DNA of 49,433 nt. Source: Leptolyngbyaceae cyanobacterium MO_188.B28. Its GTDB lineage: Bacteria > Cyanobacteriota > Cyanobacteriia > Phormidesmidales > Phormidesmidaceae. The notes under the pieces are model-generated. The model did not search any database. It was not told the DNA's origin and was given only the letters and a program-made list of their open reading frames with translations. Made by a program: the position numbers and the translations under genes. Positions within the stretch are counted from its first letter, which is position 1. Each line of letters begins with the position of its first letter. Location of the stretch: the NCBI GenBank assembly GCA_030065175.1, contig JASJDH010000004.1, positions 1 through 49,433 on the forward strand. The letters run 5' to 3'. Of this stretch, positions 35,259 to 45,587 are shown piece after piece.

Positions 35259-36995
35259 GTGAAGATGATCAGATTTTTTCGCCTTTGGCTATCAACCATA
35301 ACGCGGCTGAATAATCGCAGACACCATCTCTTGAGTACATACATTCAAGTGATCTCAACCAGCGTTGTACTTACTGGTCTAGTTCTAGGAATACGACAAA
35401 CTAGTATTTTGCAGCCTTTAGAGCTAGCCGTCTTTGATCAATTGGTCAGGTGGAGCCACGCCCCAGAACCTGAGCCACGCCTTTTGTTAGTTGAAATCAC
35501 AGAGTCAGATATTCAAACTCAAAAACATTGGCCTCTCTCAGATCAGGTGATAGCCAAAGTTTTGAAAACCCTTCAACAGAATCAGCCTCGGGTGATCGGA
35601 ATAGATATTTATCGTGATATCCCTCAAGAACCAGGCCACACAGAATTCGTGAAACAACTCGAAGCGTCTAATATAGTGGGCATTGAAAAATTGGGAGGAG
35701 CGCCAGCGCCTCCGAGTGTTCCTAGGGAACGGGTAGGCTTTAATGACTTGCTTATTGACCCAGATGGAGTCGTTCGCCGGATTTTATTATTTGCTACTGA
35801 TGGAGACGTTCGTTATTACTCTTTTGGATTACGCTTAAGTCTCGCCTACTTAGATGAAAGACTGAATCCTTTTAGGGTTAAGCCAGATTCTTTAGAGATC
35901 GGTGACGCCATTTTCCCGGCCCTTAAACCGACTTCAGGAGGATATCAGAATGCAGATGCTGCTGGTTACCAGGTAATACTTCGTTACCATTCCCCTAAAG
36001 CAGTCATGCGCCGGGTGAGTTTGACCCAAATATTAAATGGAGAGTTTAAGCCGGAGTGGGTCCGTGACAAGGTTGTCTTAATTGGGATAACGGCTCCGAG
36101 TGCGAACAATCTGTTCTAGACTCCCTATAAACCAGTAGATAAAAATAATTTGACAATGTCTGGAAGTGTCATCCATGCCCAGATGACCAGTCAGATTTTG
36201 AGCACAGTATTGGATGGACAACCTTTAATCTGGGATTGGCCCCAGTGGGGTGAATGGTTATGGATCTTGGGATGGTCCCTTTTTGGGGGGATATTCACCT
36301 CGAAACTTAAGCGGCCAATTTGGTTAGGACTCGGCGTCACCTTAGGACTCAGCAGTTTGTTGGGGATTACTTGGCTGGTGTTTAATCAGTCGGGATGGAT
36401 TCCCTTAGTCCCTCCTGCTATAGCTTTTGTGGCCACCAGTGTCAGTGTGATCGCCTATGATCGCTCTACTGTACATCAATCAAAGAGCCAAGACTCCTCA
36501 TTGCGATCCAGCGAACGTTCAATCTTTATCTCCTATCGTCGAAGCGACAGTCGACATGTCACCAGAAAAATCTATGACCTTCTAGCTGCGTACTTTGGTC
36601 ATGAGAGGGTTTTTAGGGACTTAGACTCGATTCCTCCAGGAGAAACCTTCAAAGAATACATAGAGCATGAGTTGCATCAATGTCAGATTCTGATTGCTGT
36701 GATAGGTTCCACTTGGCTGGAGAGCACCGATAGAAATGGCCATCGAAGACTTGATAATCCAAATGATTGGGTGCGTTTGGAAATTGAATTTGCCCTAAAT
36801 CGGGGGATTCGAGTGATCCCCTTACTGATTAACGATGCAAAAATGCCCCAGGCAGATGAACTTCCAGGTTTACTGAAAGATTTACACACTCGGAATGCGG
36901 TGCGAATGAGACATGCCTTTGGGCTAAATCGTCGTGATATAGGTCGTTTAATCGGGAACTGTGAAATTCTTCTGTCAGATACTTATGAAAAGTGA
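35259..36995 (+). pseudogene. CHASE2-TIR receptor gene broken by one stop codon
   Basis: One register runs 35259-36995 with a single internal TAG at 36117-36119. Part 1 has a membrane helix (about 31-46) and most of a CHASE2 sensor domain. After the stop the frame resumes with TPYKPVDKNN and MSGSVIHAQMTSQIL, the conserved end of CHASE2, then three membrane helices and a TIR domain (RSIFISYRRSDS at its start, DWVRLEIEFAL). The TIR part has a WxxxE motif whose Glu matches the NADase residue of active TIR domains. The stop replaces a residue where relatives commonly have Tyr. It may be a recent nonsense mutation, a sequencing error or a readthrough site; a second start (TTG 36150 or ATG 36156) could yield a membrane-TIR fragment. 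Confidence 0.8.
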
Positions 36996-37004
36996 CATCA
37001 ATGG

Positions 37005-37181
37005 TTAACAGCGCCACCCACCAGCAGTTAGTGGACGCGTCTCCAGCGTCATAGCCAAACCAATCGCCGTCCAACTAAAGTGACTGGGCAAAAGGGCGAA
37101 AATCGCGTCAATGTGTACAAAGGCCATGAAAAGAATGACGGGCCGTGAGAAAGGGCGTTTAATAGATGAATCAATGGTCAT
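37005..37181 (-). pseudogene. N-terminal remnant of a fatty acid desaturase (DesC-like)
   Basis: The minus strand from an ATG at 37181 encodes 58 residues to a TAA at 37005. The part FVHIDAIFALLPSHFSWTAI followed by GLAM resembles the N-terminus of cyanobacterial acyl-lipid delta-9 desaturases (consensus about LHIGALFAFxPSxFSWxAVGVA). LTAGGWRC sits where the family has an LTGGWGIC-like stretch before the first histidine box. The histidine boxes and ~200 further residues are absent, so it is a truncated relic. It abuts the end of the CHASE2-TIR locus. Confidence 0.55.
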
Positions 37182-37247
37182 GCAAAAAACGAATAGGTGA
37201 ACGCGAGGAGATCCGAAAATTTACTCAACAAAAAATTGCCCGCAGAA

Positions 37248-38504
37248 ATGAACCCGGCGAACAGGCAACCCATGGAGAGTTCGAAAGCGCTAGACTGGCC
37301 AGAACAAACACTCTTTCAGATTTTTTACGGTATCGACGCCCAGGTCAAGGAAAACCTGGGTCGAGTATTGGCCGCCTTTCGCCAATATCGGGTGGGAACC
37401 CATCATTTCTCCACCGTCTCAGGATATGGTCATGACGATCTGGGGCGCCAAACCCTAGATCAGGTTTTTGCCGCTGTGATGCAAGCGGAGTCTGCCGCCG
37501 TCAGGGTGCAATTTGTGTCCGGCACCCATGCGATCGCCTGCGCCTTATTTGGCGTTCTCCGTCCCGGCGACGAGATGGTGAGTGTAACCGGAGCCCCCTA
37601 CGACACCCTGGAGGAAGTCATCGGTCTTAGGGGAAAAGGACAGGGGTCGCTGCAGGAATTTGGCGTGGCCTATAAGCAGGTAGCCCTTACCTCATCCGGA
37701 ACGATCGATTGGGAAACCCTCCCCAACGCAATTAGTGAACACACACGTTTAATCCTGCTTCAGCGGTCATGCGGCTATAGTTGGCGCCCCAGCTTATCCA
37801 TTCAAGAGATTGAAAAGATCATTCACATCGTCAAGCAGAAAAATCCCCATACCCTCTGCTTCGTTGACAACTGTTACGGCGAATTTATCGAAGATCGAGA
37901 ACCCACGGCAGTGGGCGCTGATTTGATGGCGGGGTCTTTAATCAAAAATCCGGGGGGAACCATTGTCACAACAGGCGGGTATGTGGCCGGTCGTGCTGAT
38001 TTGGTGGAAGCCGCCGCCTGCCGCTTAACCGCCCCAGGTATCGGCAGCGCTGGCGGCTCCAGTTTGCATCAAAATCGGTTGCTGTTTCAGGGGTTATTCC
38101 TGGCTCCCCAAATGGTCGGTGAAGCCCTGAAAGGTAATTTTCTAATCGCCTCAACCTTTGATCGACTCGGCTACCCCGTTAATCCTACTCCAGAAGCCCC
38201 CATTCGAGATGTGATTCAAGCCATCCAGTTGGGATCCGCCAAGAAACTGATTGCCTTTTGTCGCGCCATTCAACAAAACTCTCCCATTGAGTCCTATGTC
38301 AACCCAGTTCCCGCCGCGATGCCGGGATATGACAGTGAACTGGTGATGGCGGGGGGCACCTTTATCGATGGCGGCACCTCTGAGCTGTCAGCGGACGGCC
38401 CCCTGCGAGAACCTTATATTGTCTTCTGTCAGGGAGGAACCCACTGGACCCATGTGGCGATCGCCCTCGAAGCGGCGGTCGCCGCAATCGGCGCCGCTGA
38501 TTGA
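37248..38504 (+). CDS. PLP-dependent methionine gamma-lyase family protein
   Basis: The protein has about 418 residues. A fold type I PLP enzyme of the YnbB/'aluminium resistance' group: TVSGYGHDDLGRQTLDQVFA, VRVQFVSGTHAIACALFGVL, the Asp in CFVDNCYGEFIE and the PLP Lys in GSLIKNPGG. The true reaction of this family is unsettled; C-S lyase activity is assumed by relation. GTG 37197, ATG 37248 and ATG 37272 are possible starts. hisG follows 35 bases later. Confidence 0.85.
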   Translation: MNPANRQPMESSKALDWPEQTLFQIFYGIDAQVKENLGRVLAAFRQYRVGTHHFSTVSGYGHDDLGRQTLDQVFAAVMQAESAAVRVQFVSGTHAIACALFGVLRPGDEMVSVTGAPYDTLEEVIGLRGKGQGSLQEFGVAYKQVALTSSGTIDWETLPNAISEHTRLILLQRSCGYSWRPSLSIQEIEKIIHIVKQKNPHTLCFVDNCYGEFIEDREPTAVGADLMAGSLIKNPGGTIVTTGGYVAGRADLVEAAACRLTAPGIGSAGGSSLHQNRLLFQGLFLAPQMVGEALKGNFLIASTFDRLGYPVNPTPEAPIRDVIQAIQLGSAKKLIAFCRAIQQNSPIESYVNPVPAAMPGYDSELVMAGGTFIDGGTSELSADGPLREPYIVFCQGGTHWTHVAIALEAAVAAIGAAD

Positions 38505-38542
38505 TACAATGGCGAAGTTGCCTTGACGCCTGATCTACCGTG

Positions 38543-39184
38543 ATGATTACCGTCGCTCTGCCGAAGGGCGCGCTGCTAACTGAAAGTATTCAGCTGTTCA
38601 AGGCCAACGGTCTTGACTTTAGCGCCTTTCTTGATAAATCAAACCGACAACTCCAGATTTCTGATCCGACCCATCGGGCGAAAGCCCTACTCGTTAGGGC
38701 GCAAGATGTGCCTGTCTATGTAGAGTATGGACAGGCTCAACTGGGAATTGTCGGTTATGACGTCCTGCGGGAAAAGCGGCCTAATGTCGCCCATCTCGCC
38801 GACCTAGCCTTTGGCGGTTGCCGCATGTCTGTAGCGGTCAAGGGAAGCAGCCCTTATCGATCCGCCCTTGACCTTCCTCCCCATAGTCGGGTCGCCTCAA
38901 AATTTGTCAACTGCGCCCGGGAGTACTTCCAGAGTATCGATTTGCCGGTAGAAATCGTTCCTTTGTATGGCTCTGTCGAACTGGGCCCGATTACCGGCAT
39001 GTCTGAAGCGATCGTGGACCTGGTGTCCACTGGACGCACCTTGAAGGAAAACAATTTGATTGAACTGGAAGTGCTCTATCACAGCACCGCCCGTCTGATT
39101 GCCCACCCCTTAAGTTATCGCCTCAACCCAGACGGATTAAACACCCTGATTGAAAAGCTTAGACAGCAGACCATGGTTTTATGA
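38543..39184 (+). CDS. hisG: ATP phosphoribosyltransferase, short form
   Basis: The protein has 213 residues. [47 protein letters not shown] and the PRPP-binding [17 protein letters not shown] identify HisG. It catalyses the first step of histidine synthesis. The length shows the HisGS short form, which needs the regulatory subunit HisZ; that gene is not in this window. The stop overlaps the ABC exporter start (ATGA at 39181). Confidence 0.95.
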   Translation: MITVALPKGALLTESIQLFKANGLDFSAFLDKSNRQLQISDPTHRAKALLVRAQDVPVYVEYGQAQLGIVGYDVLREKRPNVAHLADLAFGGCRMSVAVKGSSPYRSALDLPPHSRVASKFVNCAREYFQSIDLPVEIVPLYGSVELGPITGMSEAIVDLVSTGRTLKENNLIELEVLYHSTARLIAHPLSYRLNPDGLNTLIEKLRQQTMVL

Positions 39185-41157
39185 CCTCTGCATCTGACTC
39201 ATCCTTAAACCCACGCGATCGGCCAAAGCGCGCCAATGACTGGCGGCTCTTATCACGGCTGATCCCCTACATCAATCAAAATAAGCGGCTGCTGATTTTG
39301 CCCCTGGCGCTGCTGCTCCCCCTATCAATCGCCAATGCCCTACAGCCCATTTTGATCGGGCAGGCTATTTCTTTAATTCGTCAAGAACCGACGGTTTGGT
39401 TTCTGCAGGACAAAACCCTCCAAACTGGATTGCATCTGCTGGTGTTGCTGCTGCTGGTCACAGTCGCTATTCGGCTATTGCTAGACGGCTGGCAAAGCTA
39501 TCTGGTGCAGCGGGTAGGACAACGGATCACCGCCAGCATTCGCAGTGATTTATTTGAACATGTCACCTCCTTAGCCGTGCGATTCTTTGATCGCACCCCG
39601 GTAGGCCGATTGATCACTCGCCTTACGAGTGATGTAGACGCCTTGGGGGATGTGTTTTCTACTGGAGCCGTGGGGATTTTCAGCGATCTGTTCTCCATCC
39701 TTGTGGTAACGGTTTTCATGTTCATGCTGCAGTGGAGACTAGCCTTGATGCTGGTCTTGATGCTGATCCCCATTACCGGATTAATCATTTACTTTCAGCA
39801 GCAATACCGTAAAGCCAATTACCGCGCTCGCGAAGAACTTTCTCAATTGAATTCCACCCTACAGGAAAACATCAGCGGCATTGCAGTGGTGCAGCTCTTT
39901 CGCCGAGAAAGTTTTAACGCTGAGTTATTCCGAACCACCAATCAACGGTACATCAAAGCCGTTGATCAAACCATCTTCCACGATTCTGCCGTATCCGCCA
40001 CTTTGGAGTGGATTGCTTTAGTGGCGATCGGAGGCGTGCTTTGGTTAGGCGGCATTCTCGTTTTAGATGAAACCCTCACCTTCGGCGACCTTGCCTCCTT
40101 CATCCTCTTCGCCCAGAAGTTATTTGACCCCCTCCGCCAATTCGCCGACAAATTCACCGCCATTCAAGCCGGATTTACCGCCATTGAACGCATTAATGAT
40201 CTCCTGAGTGAGCCAGTTGAGATTCGGGATCCCGAGGGAGAGAGGGGAAGAGAGGGAGCAAGGGAGCAAGGGAGCCAAAAGTCAGAAGTCAGAAGTCAGA
40301 AGTCAGAAGTCAGAAGTCGCGAGAGTCGTGGAATTCAACTCTCGGATTTCAGGCGTCAGCCTGTTCGAGATCTAAAATCTAAAATCCAAAATCCCCAAGC
40401 CCCAAGCCCCAGCATCCGACCTCCTCAGGCGGGCGCCATCCACTTCAACCATGTCTGGTTAGCTTACAAAACAGATGACTATGTCTTACAGGATCTGAAT
40501 TTCACGATTCGCGCGGGGGAGAAAGTGGCGATCGTGGGACCGACTGGAGCGGGCAAAAGTTCAATCATTCGCTTACTCAGTCGTCTATATGAAGTCAGCC
40601 GGGGTGAAGTGCTCTTAGACGGGATCGATATTCGTAACCTACCCCAAGCAGAACTGCGGCGACGAATGGCGATGATTCTCCAGGATGGGTTCCTGTTTGC
40701 CGGGGATGTCAAAAGTAATATCAGCCTGGGAGAAGACTATCCCCTAGAGGCGATTCAAGCAGCGGCTGAGCAAACCAATATTGCTCCCTTTATCGAACAG
40801 TTGCCGGAGGGATACGAGACGGTTTTGCGACAACGCGGAGCCAACCTGTCGGGGGGACAAAAACAGCTGCTGGCCTTTGCCCGAGCCACAATTCGCAATC
40901 CTGACATTCTAATTTTGGATGAAGCAACGGCCAATCTGGATGTAGGCACTGAAGCGTTAATTCAAGAGGCGTTAGAGCGACTGTTAGTGAACCGTACAGC
41001 CATTATCATCGCCCACCGTCTCTCAACGATTCGAAACGTTGACCGAATTCTAGTGCTTAAGCAAGGGCGATTGGTGGAGCAAGGCAGTCATGAAGAGCTG
41101 ATCCGCCTTGGCGGTCTGTATTCCAGTCTCTACAGGCTGCAGATGTTGGGCGCTTAA
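39181..41157 (+). CDS. ABC exporter (fused permease-ATPase) with repeat-filled linker
   Basis: The protein has 658 residues. A six-helix type I exporter domain (about 25-330) is followed by an ATPase (about 420-655): Walker [24 protein letters not shown]-loop, LSGGQK signature, [12 protein letters not shown] and IAHRLST. Between them, about residues 351-417 hold a low-complexity insert encoded by tandem heptamers and octamers, giving SQKSEVR repeats and extra charged and Pro-rich sequence absent from usual exporters. The frame is intact as read. The half-transporter probably homodimerises; its substrate is unknown. Confidence 0.9.
   Translation: MTSASDSSLNPRDRPKRANDWRLLSRLIPYINQNKRLLILPLALLLPLSIANALQPILIGQAISLIRQEPTVWFLQDKTLQTGLHLLVLLLLVTVAIRLLLDGWQSYLVQRVGQRITASIRSDLFEHVTSLAVRFFDRTPVGRLITRLTSDVDALGDVFSTGAVGIFSDLFSILVVTVFMFMLQWRLALMLVLMLIPITGLIIYFQQQYRKANYRAREELSQLNSTLQENISGIAVVQLFRRESFNAELFRTTNQRYIKAVDQTIFHDSAVSATLEWIALVAIGGVLWLGGILVLDETLTFGDLASFILFAQKLFDPLRQFADKFTAIQAGFTAIERINDLLSEPVEIRDPEGERGREGAREQGSQKSEVRSQKSEVRSRESRGIQLSDFRRQPVRDLKSKIQNPQAPSPSIRPPQAGAIHFNHVWLAYKTDDYVLQDLNFTIRAGEKVAIVGPTGAGKSSIIRLLSRLYEVSRGEVLLDGIDIRNLPQAELRRRMAMILQDGFLFAGDVKSNISLGEDYPLEAIQAAAEQTNIAPFIEQLPEGYETVLRQRGANLSGGQKQLLAFARATIRNPDILILDEATANLDVGTEALIQEALERLLVNRTAIIIAHRLSTIRNVDRILVLKQGRLVEQGSHEELIRLGGLYSSLYRLQMLGA
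40253..40411 (+). repeat. STRR-like heptamer/octamer tracts inside the ABC exporter gene
   Basis: Four tracts lie in the coding frame: AGGGAGCA x3 (40253-40276, last copy one base different), GTCAGAA x5 plus GTC (40281-40318), ATCTAAA/ATCCAAA x3 (40370-40390) and CCCCAAG x2 plus CCCCAG (40393-40412). Unit sizes of 7 and 8 are not multiples of three. Confidence 0.85.
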
Positions 41158-41158
41158 G

Positions 41159-41213
41159 AGGTCTCTAGGGAAAAGCTGGTCTCTGGGAAAAAAACAGGCC
41201 AAAAAAACAGGCC
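41159..41213. repeat. Short tandem and direct repeats after the ABC exporter
   Basis: A 13-bp unit AAAAAAACAGGCC is doubled (41188-41200 and 41201-41213), next to two GGTCTCTxGGG copies (from 41160 and 41178). These are probably slippage products. Confidence 0.55.
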
Positions 41214-41330
41214 ATAGGTAAGGAAATTTCGCAAACTGCATATTCTTGTGTCAGGTTCTGATCAGGTGGATTGACGGTTATCCAACGCCGTTGTATATCA
41301 AACGAGTGGTTTTAATTAAAGGCGATCGCC

Positions 41331-42410
41331 GTGACTCAAGCAGCCCCTCAAATCCCAGACACCCAGGATTGGCCGTCCCTCCTCCAGCAACTGATCGATA
41401 AACAGTCCCTCTCCTCCCCCCAAGCAGAAGCGCTGATGCGGGGGTGGTTAACGGAATCTATCCCCCCCGTTTTGTCCGGGGCGATTCTAGCCGCCATTCA
41501 GTCCAAAGGGGTTTCCGCCGATGAATTGGCGGGCATGGCGCGGGTCTTACAGTCCCAATCCTTAGGCGGCGCTGAAGCGGATCCCTCCCTGCCCTCGCCG
41601 ATGATTGACACCTGCGGCACCGGGGGAGACGGGGCGTCAACCTTCAATATTTCCACAGCGGTTGCGTTTGTGGCGGCGGCGGCAGGGATTGCAACCGCAA
41701 AACACGGCAACCGCTCAGCCTCCAGTAAAGTTGGCTCGGCGGATGTCTTGGAAGCACTCGGCGTAAACCTGGGGGCTCCGCCCGAAAAAGTCAAAGCAGC
41801 CATCAAAGAAGTCGGCATTACCTTCCTATTCGCCCGGGGATGGCACCCCGCCATGAAATCAGTCGCTCCGATTAGAGGAACCCTGAAAGTAAGAACGGTG
41901 TTTAATCTCCTGGGACCTCTAGTGAATCCACTGCGACCCACTGGCCAGGTTATTGGAGTCTTTGACCCCAGTGTCTTGCTCACCATGGCGGAAGCCTTGA
42001 ACCAACTGCAGATGAAGCAGGCAATTGTGCTCCATGGCCGAGAGAAACTGGATGAAGCGGGGTTAGCCGATGTCACTGACTTAGCAGTGCTCAAAAACAG
42101 CCAGGTTGAGACAATTGTTTTGAACCCTCAAGATATCGGATTGGCCATTGCGCCCACCGCGGCGCTCCGCGGCGGCGAAGTGGAAGAGAATGTCGCCATT
42201 CTGAAGGCGGTCCTCCAAGGCGGAGGAACCCAAGCCCAACGAGACGTCGTCGCCCTTAACGCCGCACTAGCCCTCTACGTGGGAGAGGCAGTAGACGGTG
42301 ATACCTTGCTAGACGCCGCCGCCAAAGGCGTCGCCCTAGCCAAGGATGTCCTCAAGAGCGGAGCAGCCTGGGATAAAGCGGAGCAGTTGGCGTCATTCTT
42401 GAAGGGGTAA
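41331..42410 (+). CDS. trpD: Anthranilate phosphoribosyltransferase
   Basis: The protein has 359 residues with a GTG start directly behind a HIP1 site. TrpD marks: [17 protein letters not shown] (PRPP loop), [20 protein letters not shown] and [13 protein letters not shown]. It joins anthranilate to PRPP in tryptophan synthesis, using anthranilate made with the TrpG amidotransferase whose gene lies 32 kb away. It is convergent with the protease gene, with 23 bp between them. Confidence 0.95.
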   Translation: MTQAAPQIPDTQDWPSLLQQLIDKQSLSSPQAEALMRGWLTESIPPVLSGAILAAIQSKGVSADELAGMARVLQSQSLGGAEADPSLPSPMIDTCGTGGDGASTFNISTAVAFVAAAAGIATAKHGNRSASSKVGSADVLEALGVNLGAPPEKVKAAIKEVGITFLFARGWHPAMKSVAPIRGTLKVRTVFNLLGPLVNPLRPTGQVIGVFDPSVLLTMAEALNQLQMKQAIVLHGREKLDEAGLADVTDLAVLKNSQVETIVLNPQDIGLAIAPTAALRGGEVEENVAILKAVLQGGGTQAQRDVVALNAALALYVGEAVDGDTLLDAAAKGVALAKDVLKSGAAWDKAEQLASFLKG

Positions 42411-42433
42411 GTGAAGATGATTAATAGCACGAC

Positions 42434-43261
42434 TCAATCATAAAGACTAATCCGATTCTGAGAAATCCCAACCCCATATTCACCGTAAAAATCTTGCCCG
42501 AGTAGGGCGGTATTGCCCCCAATTCCAACTAGCAATCCCTCTTTCACCAAGCCGCCCACTTCGATCGAATCGACGTAAGCCACTGGCATGGAGACACGGC
42601 TGCCATCGGCAATTTCCACAATCGTATCCCCGACAATCACAACCCCAATCGCGCTCGCCATCGCGGGGGTGATTAGAGTGCCGCTGGCCCCTGTATCAAA
42701 GAGCATGGTGAAACGCTGGGAGCCTTGGCCCCCTTCCAAAGTAGCGGACACCACCGGAATCCCTCCATCCCGCCTAACAATGGGAATGTTAGCGACCAAG
42801 CCGTCAGGAGAAGAAGCCGTAGCCTGGGTTGCTTGGATTACTGTACCGTCTGCTTGTTGCTGCGTCACCGCCAAGTTTCGCTGATATTCCCTAATTTTTT
42901 GCTGAGCGAGTGAATAATTAGGGTTGTTCTGAGGCACCTGCTGCAACAGGGTGATGGCTTGTTCCCAACGCCCCGCCGCTAGCCGCCAATCATCCTGAGA
43001 TTGCGCCGACTGACCAATGGCCACAGCACTGGAGGCTCGATTAATCGCGCGTTTGTAGTAGTCAATCTGAGGCTCCGCCGCTTCTGGCGCAGGTGTGGGC
43101 TCTTTGGGCGGCGCTGACGCCACTTCGGACTGGGCGGATGCAATGGGAGCGGAGGGGGGTTGGTTAGCGGTATTGTGATTAAAACAGCTTGAAAGCAACA
43201 GGACTAAGCTACTAGATAAAATCGCTAATCTACCAACCGCAGGTCGCGGGATCTGATTCAT
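42434..43261 (-). CDS. Lipoprotein with retropepsin-like aspartyl protease domain
   Basis: The protein has 275 residues. A lipoprotein signal (VLLLSSCFN, Cys26) is followed by a Pro/Ala-rich spacer, a helical tetratricopeptide-like part (about 65-120, DDWRLAAGRWEQAITLLQQV) and a retropepsin-like domain (about 155-275). The latter holds FDTGASGTLI with the single active Asp and LLGQDFYGEYGV near the end. Such proteins act as dimers. The target is unknown. It is divergent from carA. Confidence 0.8.
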   Translation of the reverse strand: MNQIPRPAVGRLAILSSSLVLLLSSCFNHNTANQPPSAPIASAQSEVASAPPKEPTPAPEAAEPQIDYYKRAINRASSAVAIGQSAQSQDDWRLAAGRWEQAITLLQQVPQNNPNYSLAQQKIREYQRNLAVTQQQADGTVIQATQATASSPDGLVANIPIVRRDGGIPVVSATLEGGQGSQRFTMLFDTGASGTLITPAMASAIGVVIVGDTIVEIADGSRVSMPVAYVDSIEVGGLVKEGLLVGIGGNTALLGQDFYGEYGVGISQNRISLYD

Positions 43262-43395
43262 AACGGCAACTAGATGAATAACTGAGGCTATTATCTATAA
43301 TCGGCTAGAATAGCAAGCTTAGCTATTCCCAGTTTTCCCGCATGATCGACTAAGGCTCCACAATACAACTTTACTGACTTCCTTAAAGGTTTGAT

Positions 43396-44553
43396 ATGCC
43401 CTTTTCCAGCGCCCAACCCGCCTTAATTGCTTTAGCAGATGGAACTGTTTACCATGGCTTCTCCTTTGGAGCAACCGGCACTGTCATGGGAGAAGTGGTC
43501 TTCAACACGGGGATGACAGGGTATCAAGAAGTATTGACTGATCCCAGTTATTGTGGACAAATTGTCACCTTTACTTACCCTGAATTGGGCAATACTGGGG
43601 TCAATCCTGAGGATGAAGAATCCAAGCGACCCCAAGTTCGAGCCGCGATCGCCCGAAATCTCTGCACCTTACCCAGTAACTGGCGTTCCACCCAATCCTT
43701 AGCCGATTACTTGAAACAGCATAATATTCCGGGCGTTTATGGAATTGACACCCGCGCCCTGACCCGCAAGCTTCGCACCGTTGGCGCTATGAACGGGGCT
43801 ATTTCAACCGAAATCCTAGATTCTGAAGAACTCCTGCGCCAACTCCAAGACGCCCCCAACATGGAGGGACTGAATCTAGTTAAACAAGTCACCACGCCAA
43901 CCCTTTATGAATGGTCTGAAACCACTGAAGCAGCTTGGGAGTTCGGGGACATCAAACCAGAACCCGGCGAAAACGCCTTAACCGTCGTGGCGATCGACTT
44001 TGGGGTAAAACGTAACATTCTACGGCGCCTGGCTAGCTATGGATGTCGGGTTATTGTCGCGCCGGTCGACACCCCGCCTGAAACCATTCTGAGCTATGAA
44101 CCGGACGGTATTTTCCTGTCAAATGGACCTGGAGATCCCTCTGCGGTCACGGAAGCCCCTGACATTCTCAAAGCGCTTTTAGAAAAGAAAATTCCCACAT
44201 TCGGTATCTGCATGGGGCACCAGATTCTAGGGTTATCTTTAGGGGCCAAAACGTTTAAGCTAAAGTTCGGACATCGGGGGTTAAACCAGCCTTGCGGTCT
44301 CCAACAGCGAGTTGAAATCACCAGCCAAAACCATGGGTTCGCCCTTGACGCTGATACAATTCCAAAAGCTGCAGTCGAAATCACCCATCTAAACTTAAAC
44401 GATCACACCGTGGCTGGCATTCGTCATAAGGATTTGCCGCTTTTTTCAGTGCAATACCACCCGGAAGCCAGTCCAGGCCCCCATGACGCCGACTACTTAT
44501 TTGAAAAGTTTGTCCAAGCAATGCGAGAGCATAAACGATCTAAACTCAGATGA
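43396..44553 (+). CDS. carA: Carbamoyl phosphate synthase small subunit
   Basis: The protein has 385 residues. The N-terminal CPSase_sm domain ([13 protein letters not shown] to about 150) is followed by a glutaminase with Cys in [12 protein letters not shown] and the His/Glu pair in [12 protein letters not shown]. It supplies ammonia for carbamoyl phosphate used in pyrimidine and arginine synthesis. carB is not adjacent. Confidence 0.96.
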   Translation: MPFSSAQPALIALADGTVYHGFSFGATGTVMGEVVFNTGMTGYQEVLTDPSYCGQIVTFTYPELGNTGVNPEDEESKRPQVRAAIARNLCTLPSNWRSTQSLADYLKQHNIPGVYGIDTRALTRKLRTVGAMNGAISTEILDSEELLRQLQDAPNMEGLNLVKQVTTPTLYEWSETTEAAWEFGDIKPEPGENALTVVAIDFGVKRNILRRLASYGCRVIVAPVDTPPETILSYEPDGIFLSNGPGDPSAVTEAPDILKALLEKKIPTFGICMGHQILGLSLGAKTFKLKFGHRGLNQPCGLQQRVEITSQNHGFALDADTIPKAAVEITHLNLNDHTVAGIRHKDLPLFSVQYHPEASPGPHDADYLFEKFVQAMREHKRSKLR

Positions 44554-44690
44554 TATTTTGCGCTCCATCGAGTGCATGTTTTTGGAGAGATTGAGTATGA
44601 TATTGGACAATCCCTTGCAGTCAGATTAATCCTGATTTATACTTAATCCTCGAATTATTGACCAACCCTTGAATTGTTACCTGTCTAGCT

Positions 44691-44704
44691 AGGAGGTTCC
44701 CATA
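44691..44704 (+). promoter_or_regulatory. Strong ribosome site before an ATA start codon
   Basis: AGGAGG (44691-44696), five bases, then ATA (44702-44704). An in-frame TAG at 44690-44692 and the lack of ATG, GTG or TTG before 44861 leave ATA as the best start of the STAS gene. Confidence 0.65.
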
Positions 44705-45070
44705 GCTGAGCCTTTAACCCTAACCGTCAGCTTAAGAGGCACTCGCGAGGTTAAGGGAAGATGTCAACTTTTCCGCCTCACTGGCCTCCTCGATGCTTTT
44801 TCTGAACCAACGTTTCGTAAGGTTCTGGGCAAGTGCATCGAGGATGGACCTAGTCATGTCGTGTTGGACTTATCCACTATCGACTTCGTAGATAGTTCCG
44901 GCTTGGGCGCTCTCGTCCAATTGGTTAAAAAAGCCAATACTTCAGGAGGAAGCTTACAAGTTGTGACCAACGCCCGCGTCACTCAAACTGTCAAACTAGT
45001 CCGCCTAGAGAAATTTTTATCTCTGCAACCTTCGGTTGAGGCGGCGCTAGCAAATTTCAATGAAGGTTAG
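44702..45070 (+). CDS. STAS-domain anti-sigma factor antagonist
   Basis: From ATA 44702 the frame gives 122 residues covering a whole STAS domain. It begins LTVSLRGTREVKG and continues CQLFRLTGLLDAF. The phosphorylatable Ser is in DFVDSSGLGALVQLVKKA, and VTNARVTQTVKLVRLEKF follows. Starting at the GTG at 44861 would remove the first ~53 residues and half the fold. These SpoIIAA-like switches bind anti-sigma kinases when unphosphorylated. The stop overlaps the mrnC GTG by one base, so the two are translationally coupled. Confidence 0.85.
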   Translation: MAEPLTLTVSLRGTREVKGRCQLFRLTGLLDAFSEPTFRKVLGKCIEDGPSHVVLDLSTIDFVDSSGLGALVQLVKKANTSGGSLQVVTNARVTQTVKLVRLEKFLSLQPSVEAALANFNEG

Positions 45071-45537
45071 TGGACTCGCAGAGTTCAGATCAAATTCCAG
45101 CACGGGACTTGATTCTAAATCTTTGTGATTGTTTGCCAAGTATGGCCTTGTCCGACCCACAAATTCAAAGTCTCTCTCCGTCAGCTTTGGCTTACATCGG
45201 AGATGCAGTCTATGAGTTATATGTTCGGACTGCCTACCTATTTCCTCCCCGTCGAAGTCAGACATACCACCATTTGGTAGTCGAACATGTGAAGGCGGAG
45301 AGGCAAGCCAAACATTTGCAGACACTTATTCCCTATCTGACTGATGGAGAATTGGAAGTTATCCGACGCGGACGAAACGCGGCTCTGCGAAAAAATAGGC
45401 GAGTCGAGCCCTCGGTTTATCAACAGGCAAGTAGTTTTGAAACGCTCATCGGTCACCTTTATGTAGCGGATTCCCATCGATTGTGGCAATTGTTGGGGCA
45501 TTTAAGACTAGGGTCAACACCCGAAAATTTACCCTGA
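45070..45537 (+). CDS. mrnC: Mini-ribonuclease 3
   Basis: The protein has 155 residues with a GTG start sharing a base with the previous stop; an ATG at 45142 is an alternative. It is an RNase III catalytic domain without dsRNA-binding domain: LAYIGDAVYELYVR (catalytic Asp/Glu), AERQAKHLQTLI, GRNAALRKN and ASSFETLIGHLYV. It matures 23S rRNA ends. rlmB follows in 50 bp, forming an rRNA-processing pair. Confidence 0.92.
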   Translation: MDSQSSDQIPARDLILNLCDCLPSMALSDPQIQSLSPSALAYIGDAVYELYVRTAYLFPPRRSQTYHHLVVEHVKAERQAKHLQTLIPYLTDGELEVIRRGRNAALRKNRRVEPSVYQQASSFETLIGHLYVADSHRLWQLLGHLRLGSTPENLP

Positions 45538-45587
45538 CTGTTTTGAGCTGCTTGACCTGTAGACCTCATTCCCTAAGAACTTAATCA

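Noticed and set aside
36829-37074. Minus-strand frame containing FHKYLTEEF, resembling a desaturase histidine-box region
   Set aside because: It lies largely inside the TIR coding sequence, lacks the required histidines, and the match is short enough to be chance.
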